This document shows, in pieces, positions 25,623 to 35,208 of a stretch of DNA of 64,000 nt; positions within the stretch are counted from its first letter, which is position 1; every line of letters starts with the position of its first letter. Source of the stretch: Firm-04 sp045600205 (lineage in GTDB: Bacteria; Bacillota; Clostridia; Oscillospirales; Ruminococcaceae); contig JAZRXM010000023.1 in the NCBI GenBank assembly GCA_045600205.1, positions 1 through 64,000 on the forward strand, read 5' to 3'. The position numbers and the translations under genes were made by a program. The notes below the pieces were generated by a model. The model saw nothing but the letters and a program-made list of their open reading frames with translations. It was not told the DNA's origin and searched no databases.

Positions 25623-26945
25623 ATGCCGCAGGAAAAAGAATTTATGATCGGACCTGTCCAGTACACGCTGCGCGAAAACGGAACCGCAGCGGTCACAGGC
25701 TGCCTCCCGATTGTCACGAAAGTGGAGCTGCGCTCGCTTGTGCATGGCGCAATTGTGACGGAAATAGGCGAAAAAGCTTTCTGTCAGGATCATTTGCTGG
25801 CTGAGGTCGTATTCCCGAATACGCTGCAAAAAATCGGAAAAGAGGCGTTTTGCGGGTGCGAATCACTTCGAAAAATGGAGCTCCCCGACGAGATCTCCGA
25901 ACTGGAAGATTGCTGCTTCGGGCAGTGCTTTCAACTGCGCGAGGTGCATTTTCCCAAGCAGCTACGTGTAATTGGTGAGTATGCGTTCAAGGACTGCATC
26001 TCGCTGGGCAAAATCGAAATTCCCGCCGGCTGCACCGAGATCGCACACAACGCGTTTGAGGAATGCCCCAGTCTGACCGAATTCGTTGTTGATGACGAAA
26101 ATGACGTATATACGTCCGTTGATGGCATCCTTTATACCAAGGATATGTCGCTGCTGCTGCGCTGCCCCGAAAGCCGCCGCCTGCCCGTCACGCTGGCTTG
26201 CGGCATGGAGTTTGCCCGCGAGGCGTTCGACCGCTGTATGTGGCTCCCTGCCATCGAGGTCGAGGAGGGACATCAACGATATTCCAGTATCGACGGCGTT
26301 TTGTATAATGCGGAGGGCGACACGCTCGAACTGCTGCCGCAGGGTAGACGCAAGCCGCTGCACCTCACTGCCGAAATTATCGACATCTCCGATATCGCAC
26401 TCGACCAGAGCTTTATGCCCGTTCAACAGATTCTCGAGGACGGAATGGTCGATTTTGCGTGGATCGACTGCTGCTCGCTTCAGCCGTTTGATGTGGACGC
26501 CGATAACCCTGCTTTCAGCGATGTGGACGGCGTGCTCTATGACAAGGAACAGACTGTGCTGATCGCGTGTTTTGGCGATTTTGAAGGCGTTTTGCAGATC
26601 CCGGATACTGTGACCGTGATCGACTGCGGTGCGGTTTCCGGCTGCGGAAAAGTTACAGGCGTGATTTTGCCGGATGATCTCCAAATTATTGATAATGCGG
26701 CGTTTTCAGGCTGCGTTGCGCTCGAATCACTGGACGTGCCCGCTTCTGTTACCGAAATCGGGATGGAGGCGTTTTTAAGCTGCTTTGCTCTACAAAAACT
26801 CACCATTCGCGGCATGAATACCACAATCGGCAAGGACGCACTCATGGGTTGCCTGAATGTTTCCATTTGCGCCCCAGTCGGCAGCGCGGCGGAACAATAC
26901 GCGGCAGAATGGGATGTACCGTTTGAACCGCTTACCGAAGAATAA
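25623..26945 (+). CDS. BspA-type leucine-rich repeat protein, cytosolic
   Basis: Protein of 440 aa built from BspA-like (LRR_5) repeats such as EIGEKAFCQDHLLAEVVFP, KIGKEAFCGCESLRKMELP and VIGEYAFKDCISLGKIEIP, in two blocks (about 40-150 and 320-430). Between them lie copies of a VDGVLY unit (three seen: VDGILYTKD, IDGVLYNAE, VDGVLYDKE). Most BspA-like proteins are secreted; this one has no signal peptide or membrane segment. GAAAGGACG precedes the ATG. Function is unknown. It is 35 bases ahead of addB and probably cotranscribed. Confidence 0.82.
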   Translation: MPQEKEFMIGPVQYTLRENGTAAVTGCLPIVTKVELRSLVHGAIVTEIGEKAFCQDHLLAEVVFPNTLQKIGKEAFCGCESLRKMELPDEISELEDCCFGQCFQLREVHFPKQLRVIGEYAFKDCISLGKIEIPAGCTEIAHNAFEECPSLTEFVVDDENDVYTSVDGILYTKDMSLLLRCPESRRLPVTLACGMEFAREAFDRCMWLPAIEVEEGHQRYSSIDGVLYNAEGDTLELLPQGRRKPLHLTAEIIDISDIALDQSFMPVQQILEDGMVDFAWIDCCSLQPFDVDADNPAFSDVDGVLYDKEQTVLIACFGDFEGVLQIPDTVTVIDCGAVSGCGKVTGVILPDDLQIIDNAAFSGCVALESLDVPASVTEIGMEAFLSCFALQKLTIRGMNTTIGKDALMGCLNVSICAPVGSAAEQYAAEWDVPFEPLTEE

Positions 26946-26980
26946 GGGAATACAAAAAATACGAAGGAAGGAGAATTTCG

Positions 26981-29900
26981 ATGCTTCATATTGTGTACGG
27001 CGGCGCAGGCTGCGGAAAATCAGAGTACCTCATGCATCAGCTCAAAAAGGACGCAGAAGCAAATAAAATCGTGCGGACGATGGTGCCTGAACAGTTCGCT
27101 TTTACCTACGACAAACGCCTTTACGCGCTTCTGGGCGCAAAAGCATTCAATCTCTGCCGCACGGGCAGCTTTCGCTCATTGACCTCTGAAGTGCTTGCCG
27201 GTATTGCCGCCGAACCCCGAGATGCCGCAGATGATGTCGTGAAAACTGTGGTGCTGCATCGAATTCTGCAACGGCTTGCCACTGACCACGCCCTGCGCTT
27301 CTACGGCGGACAGGCGGACAAGCCCGCCTTCTTTGCCGAGCTGCAAACCCAACTCAACGAGTTGATGCAGTCCGGCGCGACCCCCGAACAACTTGCCGCT
27401 GCCGCCTCGCACACGCAAGGCGTTTTACCTGAGAAAATTCTCGATATTGCCCGCGTTTATGCGGATTATCTGGACGAGCTGGAACGACGCGGTCTGCGCG
27501 ATACCCTGCGGGATACCGTCACCGCAGCAGCCGCTGCCGATGGCTGTGACTTTTTGCGCGGATGTACGATGTTTTTAGACGAGTACGAATCGTTTACCGG
27601 CGACCAGTACATCATGCTGGACGTCATTTTGCGCAGCTGCGATGACGTCTGGATCGCGCTGCGTACCGATCACCCCGACGCGCCCGACTACTCACGCTTT
27701 GATGCTGTCAACCAAACCTGCCGCAGATTGCGACGTATGGCAAAAAGCACGAATATAGAAGTAAAACTGCACCCGATGAACGAGCCGCTGCGCTTCGATT
27801 CGCCCTCGCTGGCGCACCTCAGCAGGCATATCCTCACGGCGCAGCTGCCTGCGTATCAGGGCGCGGACTGCGCGGTGACCGTTTGTGAGGCACGCGATGC
27901 AACTCTCGAAGCCGAGTACACTGCCGCCTCCATCCGCAGGCTGCTGATGAACGGTACCGCGGCACGCGATATCATGGTGGTCACACACGATTTGTCGCTC
28001 TACGGCGCACTTCTGGAGCCTGCCTTCGTGCGGTACGATATCCCGTTTTTTATGGATCTGCGCCGCAGCGTGCTGCATACGGCGGTGATGAAACTTCCGC
28101 TTTGCCTCTTGCAGCTTGCGCATCGCACCACGACAGACCAGATCTTGCTCTACCTGAAAACACAGCTTTCTTCGCTGCATCCCGCACAGGCGGCTGCACT
28201 CGAAAATTACGCTTTTACGTGGGATATTGACGGAGAACAGTGGGAACGCCCGTTTGCCGCCGAAACCGACCCCGAAGGGCATATCGAACAGATCCGTCAG
28301 CAGATCATGGAGCCGATTTTGAAACTCCGTGCCCGCTGCGGCGGCGGAAATCGCGCGGTTTCCGGCGCAAAACTCTGCGAGGCACTCTACCTTTGTATGG
28401 ACGCGGAGGACATCCCCATGCGCGTGGGCGGTCTGGCGCAGCGCATGAAGGACGGCGGCGATATCACCGGCGGTCGCGCTCTGCGCAGGCTTTGGAATCG
28501 CTTTACCGAACTGCTGGACGCACTCCATGACGCGCTTGCCGAAACGGACGTCACCCCCTTGCAGCTCGCTGACCTGCTAACCACGGTTTTACGCGGAAAT
28601 CAAATTCCTGTGCCGCCACAGATGCTCGATGCCGTGACTGTACAAAGTGCCGCTGCTGCCCGCTACGATGCTCCTAAAATCGTGTTCGTCCTCGGCGTCA
28701 ACGAAGGCGCTTTCCCTGCCGATATTCAGAGCGGCGGCTTCTTTTCTGAGCAGGAACGCACTTTCCTCGCTGAACAAGGCGTCGAACTTTCCCGCTCCGT
28801 CCGCGACCTCTGCGCAGACGAGCGTCTGATCGTTTGTAAAACACTTGCCGCGCCCTCGCAGCACCTCTACCTTTCCTACCCGCTGAGCGATGAGTGCGGC
28901 AATCACCTCAACCCATCCTCGGTTTTTGCGCAGATCCGTCAACTGCTGCCCAATCTGCATTTTGTGTACGCTGATGACATGGGCGCGGATTTCTACGTAT
29001 CTACGAAAGCTGCGGCGTACTACAGCTTCGTGCAGGACTATGCCGTATCAAAGGCAGAACGCGAAACTGTCCGCAAAATGCTCGAAAACTCCGCGGAGGA
29101 CGCCGCCAGACTCGAAAGGCTGCGCCGCACCTCCGACCCGACCCGCCTCCGCGTTTCCAAACGCGAAACCATGCGTCTGCTCACCGGCGACAATCTGCAC
29201 GTTTCCCAAACACAGATCGAAAATACCATGCAGTGCCCGTTCAAAGCGTTTTGCGCAAACGGACTAAAGCTGTATTTACGTAAAAAACAAACCATCAACG
29301 CAATGTCCGTCGGCAACCTTGTCCACTACTGCATGGAACAGCTTTTTCTGCTCCATCCCGACCGCGATTCCTTCCTCGCTATGACCGAGGCGGAACTGCA
29401 ATCACACGCGAACACCTGTGCCGCCGACTTCCTCCGAAACGAACTGGGCGGCGAAAACGGTCGTCCGCAGCGGTTTTTACAGCAGTACGAGCGGCTGACA
29501 CACCGTATGACCGCACTGTTACTGCACACGCAGGCGGAAATGCGGCAATCAAAATTTTCTCCCGATGCGTGCGAATTGGTCATCGGAAAACTGGGCGACA
29601 ACGTGGGCACTGCCCCCTATCAGCTCAGACTTGCAAACGGCATGACCCTCACCCTCAACGGAAAAATTGACCGCGTGGACCTCTGTGAATTGGACGGACA
29701 ACAATATCTCCGCATTGTGGACTATAAAACAGGCGCAAAGGAATTTACCCTCGCAGACATCTACTACGGGCTGAATTTGCAGATGCTGCTCTATTTATTC
29801 GCTCTGCTCGATGACCCGTCACTGTACGCCGATGCCGCCCCTGCCGGTGTGCTGTATATGCCCGCAAATGCGCCAAAACCCAATCGCGCCCGCGATGACG

Positions 29901-30352
29901 CCCAATCCCTTGCGGAATACGTCAACCAGTATTTCCGCATGAGCGGTACGGTGCTGTGCGACAGGGGAATCCTCTCCGCAATGGAGGAAAATATCGCAGG
30001 TGTGTACATCCCTGCACAGCTTTCCTCCGACGACACGGGCGAGGGGACTCCGAAACTGACTAAGGATTCCCAAGTGTTTACGACCGAACAATTGCTGCGT
30101 TTGCGCGGCTACGTGGAAGAATTGGTCGCGCAAACCATGCAGCAATACGCGGAAGGCGAAATCACGCCAAGCCCGATGGTGAAAAATAACAGCAGCTGCG
30201 AGTTTTATGTGGATGCCTGCCACTACTGCGACTACCGCGGCATTTGCGGCGTGGATGCCGATTCCTCTGCGCTTTGCCGTGTCAACGATACCGAAAAGAA
30301 CGTACTTGCTGAAATGCAGAGAATTATGGACGGAGAGGAGGCACTGTCATGA
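26981..30352 (+). CDS. addB: ATP-dependent nuclease subunit B
   Basis: AddB (1123 aa), partner of AddA in the RecBCD-like end-resection enzyme for double-strand break repair. A P-loop at the N-terminus is IVYGGAGCGKSEYL. The C-terminal nuclease domain shows LRIVDYKTGAKEF. The iron-sulfur cluster Cys residues are seen at NTMQCPFKAFC and at SCEFYVDACHYCDYRGIC near the end. AAGGAGAATTTCG precedes the ATG. The stop overlaps the addA start by four bases. Confidence 0.96.
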   Translation: MLHIVYGGAGCGKSEYLMHQLKKDAEANKIVRTMVPEQFAFTYDKRLYALLGAKAFNLCRTGSFRSLTSEVLAGIAAEPRDAADDVVKTVVLHRILQRLATDHALRFYGGQADKPAFFAELQTQLNELMQSGATPEQLAAAASHTQGVLPEKILDIARVYADYLDELERRGLRDTLRDTVTAAAAADGCDFLRGCTMFLDEYESFTGDQYIMLDVILRSCDDVWIALRTDHPDAPDYSRFDAVNQTCRRLRRMAKSTNIEVKLHPMNEPLRFDSPSLAHLSRHILTAQLPAYQGADCAVTVCEARDATLEAEYTAASIRRLLMNGTAARDIMVVTHDLSLYGALLEPAFVRYDIPFFMDLRRSVLHTAVMKLPLCLLQLAHRTTTDQILLYLKTQLSSLHPAQAAALENYAFTWDIDGEQWERPFAAETDPEGHIEQIRQQIMEPILKLRARCGGGNRAVSGAKLCEALYLCMDAEDIPMRVGGLAQRMKDGGDITGGRALRRLWNRFTELLDALHDALAETDVTPLQLADLLTTVLRGNQIPVPPQMLDAVTVQSAAAARYDAPKIVFVLGVNEGAFPADIQSGGFFSEQERTFLAEQGVELSRSVRDLCADERLIVCKTLAAPSQHLYLSYPLSDECGNHLNPSSVFAQIRQLLPNLHFVYADDMGADFYVSTKAAAYYSFVQDYAVSKAERETVRKMLENSAEDAARLERLRRTSDPTRLRVSKRETMRLLTGDNLHVSQTQIENTMQCPFKAFCANGLKLYLRKKQTINAMSVGNLVHYCMEQLFLLHPDRDSFLAMTEAELQSHANTCAADFLRNELGGENGRPQRFLQQYERLTHRMTALLLHTQAEMRQSKFSPDACELVIGKLGDNVGTAPYQLRLANGMTLTLNGKIDRVDLCELDGQQYLRIVDYKTGAKEFTLADIYYGLNLQMLLYLFALLDDPSLYADAAPAGVLYMPANAPKPNRARDDAQSLAEYVNQYFRMSGTVLCDRGILSAMEENIAGVYIPAQLSSDDTGEGTPKLTKDSQVFTTEQLLRLRGYVEELVAQTMQQYAEGEITPSPMVKNNSSCEFYVDACHYCDYRGICGVDADSSALCRVNDTEKNVLAEMQRIMDGEEALS

Positions 30353-33300
30353 GCTGGACACCCCAACAGGAAGCCGCCATTACCGCAAGAGGCGCATCCC
30401 TCGTCGTCAGTGCGGCGGCGGGAAGCGGTAAAACTGCCGTTCTCGTGGAACGACTCATCCGCCTGCTCGCCGATACCGAACAGCAGACCCCCGCAGAACG
30501 CCTCGTGGTCGTCACGTTTACCAACGATGCCGCCGCCGAAGTCCGTATACGCCTGCACATCGCTCTGGGGCAGAAACTCGAATCCGAACCCGAAAATGAC
30601 TGGCTGCGCCGTCAGCAGACGATGCTGCAAAGCGCACATATCTCCACAATCCACAGCTTTTGCTTCGATTTGCTCCGCGAACAGTTCGCAAATGCCGGCA
30701 TTTCCGCCGGCTGCCGCGTGGTCGATGAGGTCGAGGAGAATTTGCTGCGGCAGGAAACCGTTTCTGCTGTCATGGAGGCGTTCAGCAAAGATGCCGTCCA
30801 TGACCCGAATATCGCAAAAGAACAGAAAATGCTCATAGATGCGTTCTGTTCGGGCGACGACAGTAACCTCGAAACTCTCATTCTCGACCTCTATCGGTGC
30901 GTCGAGGAAGCTCCGTTTGGCGAGGAAATGCTCGCGGATGCCGCAAAAGCCTGTCAGGATGGACGAATGCAAAAAGCTGCGTTTGAACAAATCACTGAGA
31001 AACTGGAAAACACGAAAATACTGCAAAATCGGGCGATGGAACTGCTGTCTGCCATCGGCACGGACAAGCAGATCGCTGTGCTGGCTGACGAGATCACCCT
31101 CACGGACCGTCTTTGCGGTGCGCTCGGCGCGGGCGATACCGAACAGCTCGCAAATTTGCTCGCAGGTATGAAGTTTGCAACTCTGTCCCTCCCGCGCAAA
31201 GCTGAGGTCGCCGAAACTGCCGCAATGGTGAAAACCTTGCGAAATCGCGCAAAAGACATTTTGAAAGAACTCGCGGAACTCAAAGTCCCGCTGCAATTCG
31301 CAAATGAGGATCTCCCAAGACATACCGAACTCCTCACGGCTCTCGCAAAGCTCGTATCTGCGTTTGATTCCGAACTGTGGGAACGCAAACAGGAACGCGG
31401 CGTCATCGGTTTTGGCGATGCCATGCGCAGAGTTCTCAGGCTGCTTGCCGTCCGCGACGAAAACGGCAAAATTTCTAAAACACCACTCGCAGAACAGCTC
31501 TCCGAACAGTACGCCTGCATCATGATCGACGAATTTCAGGACGCGAATAATCAGCAGGACCTCATTTTTCGTATGCTTTCCCACGGCGGTGACGCCGATC
31601 ACTACGGCGATAACCTCTTTGTCGTCGGCGACAGCAAACAGTGCATTTATCGCTTCCGCAACGCAAATCCGAAGAATTTCTACCGCGCCATGCGAGAGGG
31701 TACACCTTATGTATCACCTGATTTACACGAAAATACGTGTATTCATCTCAACTGCAATTTCCGAAGCGCACAGGAGGTCGTAGCGTTTGTCAACGCCGTG
31801 TTTTCTCCCCTCATGACCGAACAGGTCGGCGAAATTGACTACGACGATACCCAGAAACTCGTGCAGGGAAAGGATTTTCCGGACGCCGACAGACCCGTCG
31901 AACTGCTGCTGCTCGCGGGGGCGCGTGCCTCGGATGCTGGCGAACCTGCCGCGGTCGCAGAACGCATTGCCGAACATTTGAAAAATGGGACCCCTGTTGC
32001 TGACAACGGCATCCTTCGCCCGTGCAGACCCAAGGATTTTCTCATTTTATTGCGTACTTCCACGCAAATGCCTGCCTACGCCAAGGCACTCGCGGACGCC
32101 GGCATCCCTGTATCTTCCATTGAACAGGAGGGTTACCTCGGTTCATCGGAAATTACGCTGTTGCTCGATATCCTTCGCGCAGTCGATAACCCGCTGCTCG
32201 ATACCGCCGTTGCTGCCGCCATGCTTTCCCCGATGTTCGGCTTTTCTGTGGACGACCTCATCGCCGTGCGCGTTTGTGAGCGGAAACGACATCTGTTTCA
32301 CGGTTTGCAGACCCTCGCGGCAGATGATGACACCTCTGCTGAACTTCGTACAAAATGTGAGCAGTTCCTTGCTTTCCTTGAGTCGATGCGATTGTTTTCC
32401 GCCATGGAAACACCCGAACAACTCATTCGCCGCATCTATCAGCAGACCGACTTTCTCGGTCTTATGCAGATGTCGGAAAACGGAAATCAGAAAAAATCGA
32501 ATCTGCGTGCTTTGACAACATACGCAAGACAGTTTGAGGAAAACCGCGGCGGCGGACTTTCCGCATTTTTACGCTATCTGGACGCTATTATTTCGCATAA
32601 GAGCGATTTTAAAACAAACAGCGCACCTGCCGTTTCCGAGGACGTCGTTACGCTGAAAACCATTCACAAATCCAAGGGCTTGGAGGCACCGTTTGTTGTC
32701 CTCGCACACAGCGATACCGCTTTTTCCAGTAAAGACAAGCAAAAAATGTTCCAGTTCCACGCGGAACTCGGCTTCGGATTCAAGCTGCATGACCCCAAAA
32801 ATCTGACCTACGGCGCGACTTTGCCTTACGCCGCCATCCTGGAACGCAGTCAGCGGGAGGCACTCAGCGAGGAATTGCGTTTGCTCTACGTTGCCCTGAC
32901 CCGTGCGCGGGAACGCCTCATTTTGCCCATTGTTTACAGCAAATCTTATACCGAAAAGGCGGACGGCTACGCGCTGGAGCAGATGGCGTTTGACGGGCAG
33001 ACCCGTGCGCTGACTGCTTCTGCCGGTTCCATGCGCGACTGGCTCATCATGGTGCTGATGCGGAACCCCGCCTGCGAAATGCTCCGCCGCACGTTTGCAT
33101 CGGAACGGGATGTGGATGACCGTTTGCCTGTACTCTCCATTGCTGCAAGCATCCAGGAAGATACCGAGGAACAGGGGGACGAAAATGCCGTAGATGCGGA
33201 GGATTCGACTGCATACGATGAAAAACTCCTTGCGGTCATCGAGCAGAACTGCGCATGGCACTACGACAGCTTGCAGGCGACTTTGCCCGCAAAATACGGC

Positions 33301-33900
33301 GTTTCTGAAATCGCACACGGCGAGGATTTCAGTACGCCGCTGCGCAGACCCCTCTTTGTTCGCGAGCGGCACGGACTTTCCGGTGCGGAGCGCGGTACCG
33401 CAATGCATACCTTTATGCAGTACGCTGATTTTCAAGCTGCTGCTGAAAATATCCATACAGAGGCGGACAGGCTGCTTTCCCTCGGCAGATTGACCGAGAA
33501 ACAGGCGAAAGCTGTCAAAATGTCCACACTTGCGAAGTTCTTTGAATCGGAACTGTATCAGAGAATCACACGGGCAGATCATCTCTCACGAGAGGAAAAA
33601 TTTACCGTGCGCCTTTCCGATTTGCAGCTCGACGGCAACCTCAGAGAATTGGGCGAACAGTACGCCGGCACCGAGGGTATGCTCATCGGCATCATGGACC
33701 TTGTGTTCGAATCAGCAGGCAAAATTGTCCTCGTGGACTACAAGACGGACCGCGTTTCTGACGCATCTGCGCTGTTAGAACGATATACCGAACAACTGCG
33801 GCTCTACGCGCAGGCTTTGAAATTGCTCCGCGGGAAACCTGTCGCCGAATGCTGGCTTTACTCGTTTACTTTACAGAAAGCCATCCCCGTTTCGCTGTGA
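30349..33900 (+). CDS. addA: ATP-dependent helicase/nuclease subunit A
   Basis: AddA (1183 aa), the UvrD-like helicase and nuclease of AddAB. Motif I is VVSAAAGSGKTAVLVERL, motif II IMIDEFQDANNQQ, motif V TIHKSKGLEAPFVVLA and motif VI LRLLYVALTRARERL. The C-terminal RecB-like nuclease has GIMDLVFESAGKIVLVDYKT. Its ATG overlaps the addB stop. Length and domain order are normal. Confidence 0.97.
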   Translation: MSWTPQQEAAITARGASLVVSAAAGSGKTAVLVERLIRLLADTEQQTPAERLVVVTFTNDAAAEVRIRLHIALGQKLESEPENDWLRRQQTMLQSAHISTIHSFCFDLLREQFANAGISAGCRVVDEVEENLLRQETVSAVMEAFSKDAVHDPNIAKEQKMLIDAFCSGDDSNLETLILDLYRCVEEAPFGEEMLADAAKACQDGRMQKAAFEQITEKLENTKILQNRAMELLSAIGTDKQIAVLADEITLTDRLCGALGAGDTEQLANLLAGMKFATLSLPRKAEVAETAAMVKTLRNRAKDILKELAELKVPLQFANEDLPRHTELLTALAKLVSAFDSELWERKQERGVIGFGDAMRRVLRLLAVRDENGKISKTPLAEQLSEQYACIMIDEFQDANNQQDLIFRMLSHGGDADHYGDNLFVVGDSKQCIYRFRNANPKNFYRAMREGTPYVSPDLHENTCIHLNCNFRSAQEVVAFVNAVFSPLMTEQVGEIDYDDTQKLVQGKDFPDADRPVELLLLAGARASDAGEPAAVAERIAEHLKNGTPVADNGILRPCRPKDFLILLRTSTQMPAYAKALADAGIPVSSIEQEGYLGSSEITLLLDILRAVDNPLLDTAVAAAMLSPMFGFSVDDLIAVRVCERKRHLFHGLQTLAADDDTSAELRTKCEQFLAFLESMRLFSAMETPEQLIRRIYQQTDFLGLMQMSENGNQKKSNLRALTTYARQFEENRGGGLSAFLRYLDAIISHKSDFKTNSAPAVSEDVVTLKTIHKSKGLEAPFVVLAHSDTAFSSKDKQKMFQFHAELGFGFKLHDPKNLTYGATLPYAAILERSQREALSEELRLLYVALTRARERLILPIVYSKSYTEKADGYALEQMAFDGQTRALTASAGSMRDWLIMVLMRNPACEMLRRTFASERDVDDRLPVLSIAASIQEDTEEQGDENAVDAEDSTAYDEKLLAVIEQNCAWHYDSLQATLPAKYGVSEIAHGEDFSTPLRRPLFVRERHGLSGAERGTAMHTFMQYADFQAAAENIHTEADRLLSLGRLTEKQAKAVKMSTLAKFFESELYQRITRADHLSREEKFTVRLSDLQLDGNLRELGEQYAGTEGMLIGIMDLVFESAGKIVLVDYKTDRVSDASALLERYTEQLRLYAQALKLLRGKPVAECWLYSFTLQKAIPVSL

Positions 33901-33909
33901 GGTATGGTT

Positions 33910-34359
33910 ATGGAATTCGATAATATGCTGTATTTGCGAGAAATTTCTCTCAAATCCATGCCGACTGACTATACCGCAAGGCTGCCTGTGGTCAGGACTT
34001 TGCAGGAACATCCCCTCGTGCTGCATCAGCCTGTGACCTTCCTGGTCGGCGAAAACGGTACGGGAAAATCTACGCTTTTAGAGGCGATTGCCGTTGCGGC
34101 AGGATTTCACGCTGAGGGCGGTACCCGCAATTTTAACTTCTCCACCTGCGATGACTACTCCGCTCTTTTCTCGCATTCACAGTTCCTGATCGCAACCCAT
34201 TCCCCGATCCTGACGGCGTTCCCGAATGCGGAAATTCTCGAACTGGACGAACACGGCTTTCGTCCGGTCAACTATCAGGATGCCGAAAACTATCGTATCA
34301 CCAAGCAATTCCTCGATAACCCCGCACAGATGCTGCATCATCTGCTGCGGGATAATTAA
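33910..34359 (+). pseudogene. Internally deleted AAA-type ATPase
   Basis: The ends match a well-known family of single-domain ATPases of about 245 aa: VTFLVGENGTGKSTLLEAIA (Walker A), GGTRNFNFST, then FLIATHSPILTAFPNAEI and the C-terminal FLDNPAQMLHHLL. About 95 residues that should lie between NFNFST and SQFLIATHSP are absent, including the family's signature HGESFF and Walker B LLDEPE. The frame is intact, so a 149-residue protein could be made but should not hydrolyse ATP. ATG 33910 has GAGG 7 bases upstream; ATG 33904 is too close. The family length is from memory of the family, not a search. Confidence 0.8.
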
Positions 34360-34373
34360 AGGAGGTTTTTCTT

Positions 34374-35090
34374 ATGGACGTTTTGGATAAACTGCGCAAT
34401 GCAATCGCAGAAGCACGCAAAATGGTGTTTTTCGGAGGCGCCGGCGTTTCAACGGAAAGCGGCATCCCCGATTTCCGCAGCGTGGACGGGCTTTACAATC
34501 AGAAATACGATTTTCCGCCCGAAACTATCCTCAGTCATCGCTATTTTATACGCAATACCGAGGATTTCTTCCGCTTTTACCGCGACAAGATGCTCTATCT
34601 CGACGCGCAGCCAAACGCCGCGCACCGAAAACTCGCGCAGTGGGAACAGGAGGGCAAACTGACCGCTGTGATCACGCAGAACATTGACGGTCTGCACCAG
34701 AAAGCAGGCAGCAAAAAGGTTCTGGAACTGCATGGCAGCGTGCTGCGCAACTACTGCATGGACTGCGGCGAACCCTATGATGTGACTGCCGTGACGGAAA
34801 GTAACGGCGTGCCAAAATGCAGTAAATGCGGCGGAATCATTAAACCCGATGTGGTGCTTTATGAGGAATCCCTCAACGATGCGGTCATGGAGGAAGCCAT
34901 CCGATGCATTGCCGAAGCCGACCTGATGATCATTGGCGGCACCTCGCTGGCAGTGTACCCTGCGGCGGGTCTTGTTCGCTATTTCCGCGGTAATACGCTC
35001 GTTTTGTGTAACCGCGACGAAACGCCCTACGACAGCAACGCCGATATGATCGTGCGTGACAAAATCGGCGAGGTGTTTTCGAAACTGTAA
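34374..35090 (+). CDS. NAD-dependent protein deacetylase, sirtuin
   Basis: Sir2 family deacylase of 238 aa, class U/III-like bacterial type. The NAD site is FFGGAGVSTESGIPDFRS, and the catalytic His lies in VLELHGSVLRNYC with ITQNIDGLHQKAG before it. Four zinc Cys are seen as CMDC and CSKC. The C-terminal GGTSLAVYPAAGLV completes the Rossmann fold. AAAGGAGG precedes the ATG, 14 bases after the ATPase remnant. Confidence 0.95.
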   Translation: MDVLDKLRNAIAEARKMVFFGGAGVSTESGIPDFRSVDGLYNQKYDFPPETILSHRYFIRNTEDFFRFYRDKMLYLDAQPNAAHRKLAQWEQEGKLTAVITQNIDGLHQKAGSKKVLELHGSVLRNYCMDCGEPYDVTAVTESNGVPKCSKCGGIIKPDVVLYEESLNDAVMEEAIRCIAEADLMIIGGTSLAVYPAAGLVRYFRGNTLVLCNRDETPYDSNADMIVRDKIGEVFSKL

Positions 35091-35143
35091 CACCCGTGAA
35101 GCGTTCCATCATCAAGAAAGATGAAGATTTCTTTCGCTTTTCC

Positions 35144-35172
35144 TTGACATTTCATGTATGATTTAGTATAAT
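35144..35172 (+). promoter_or_regulatory. Promoter of the membrane-anchored cyclophilin gene
   Basis: TTGACA, 17 bases, TATAAT, 37 bases before the start. A palindrome overlaps its -10 end. Confidence 0.85.
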
Positions 35173-35189
35173 ATAGTAAATACTATATT
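35170..35189. promoter_or_regulatory. Operator-like palindrome at the transcription start
   Basis: ATATAGTA, two bases, TACTATAT is a perfect inverted repeat, extended by one more A/T pair on each side. It covers the end of the -10 and the expected start site. This placement suits a repressor, but no regulator is known. Confidence 0.45.
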
Positions 35190-35208
35190 TCCGAAAGGAT
35201 TTTTGCAT

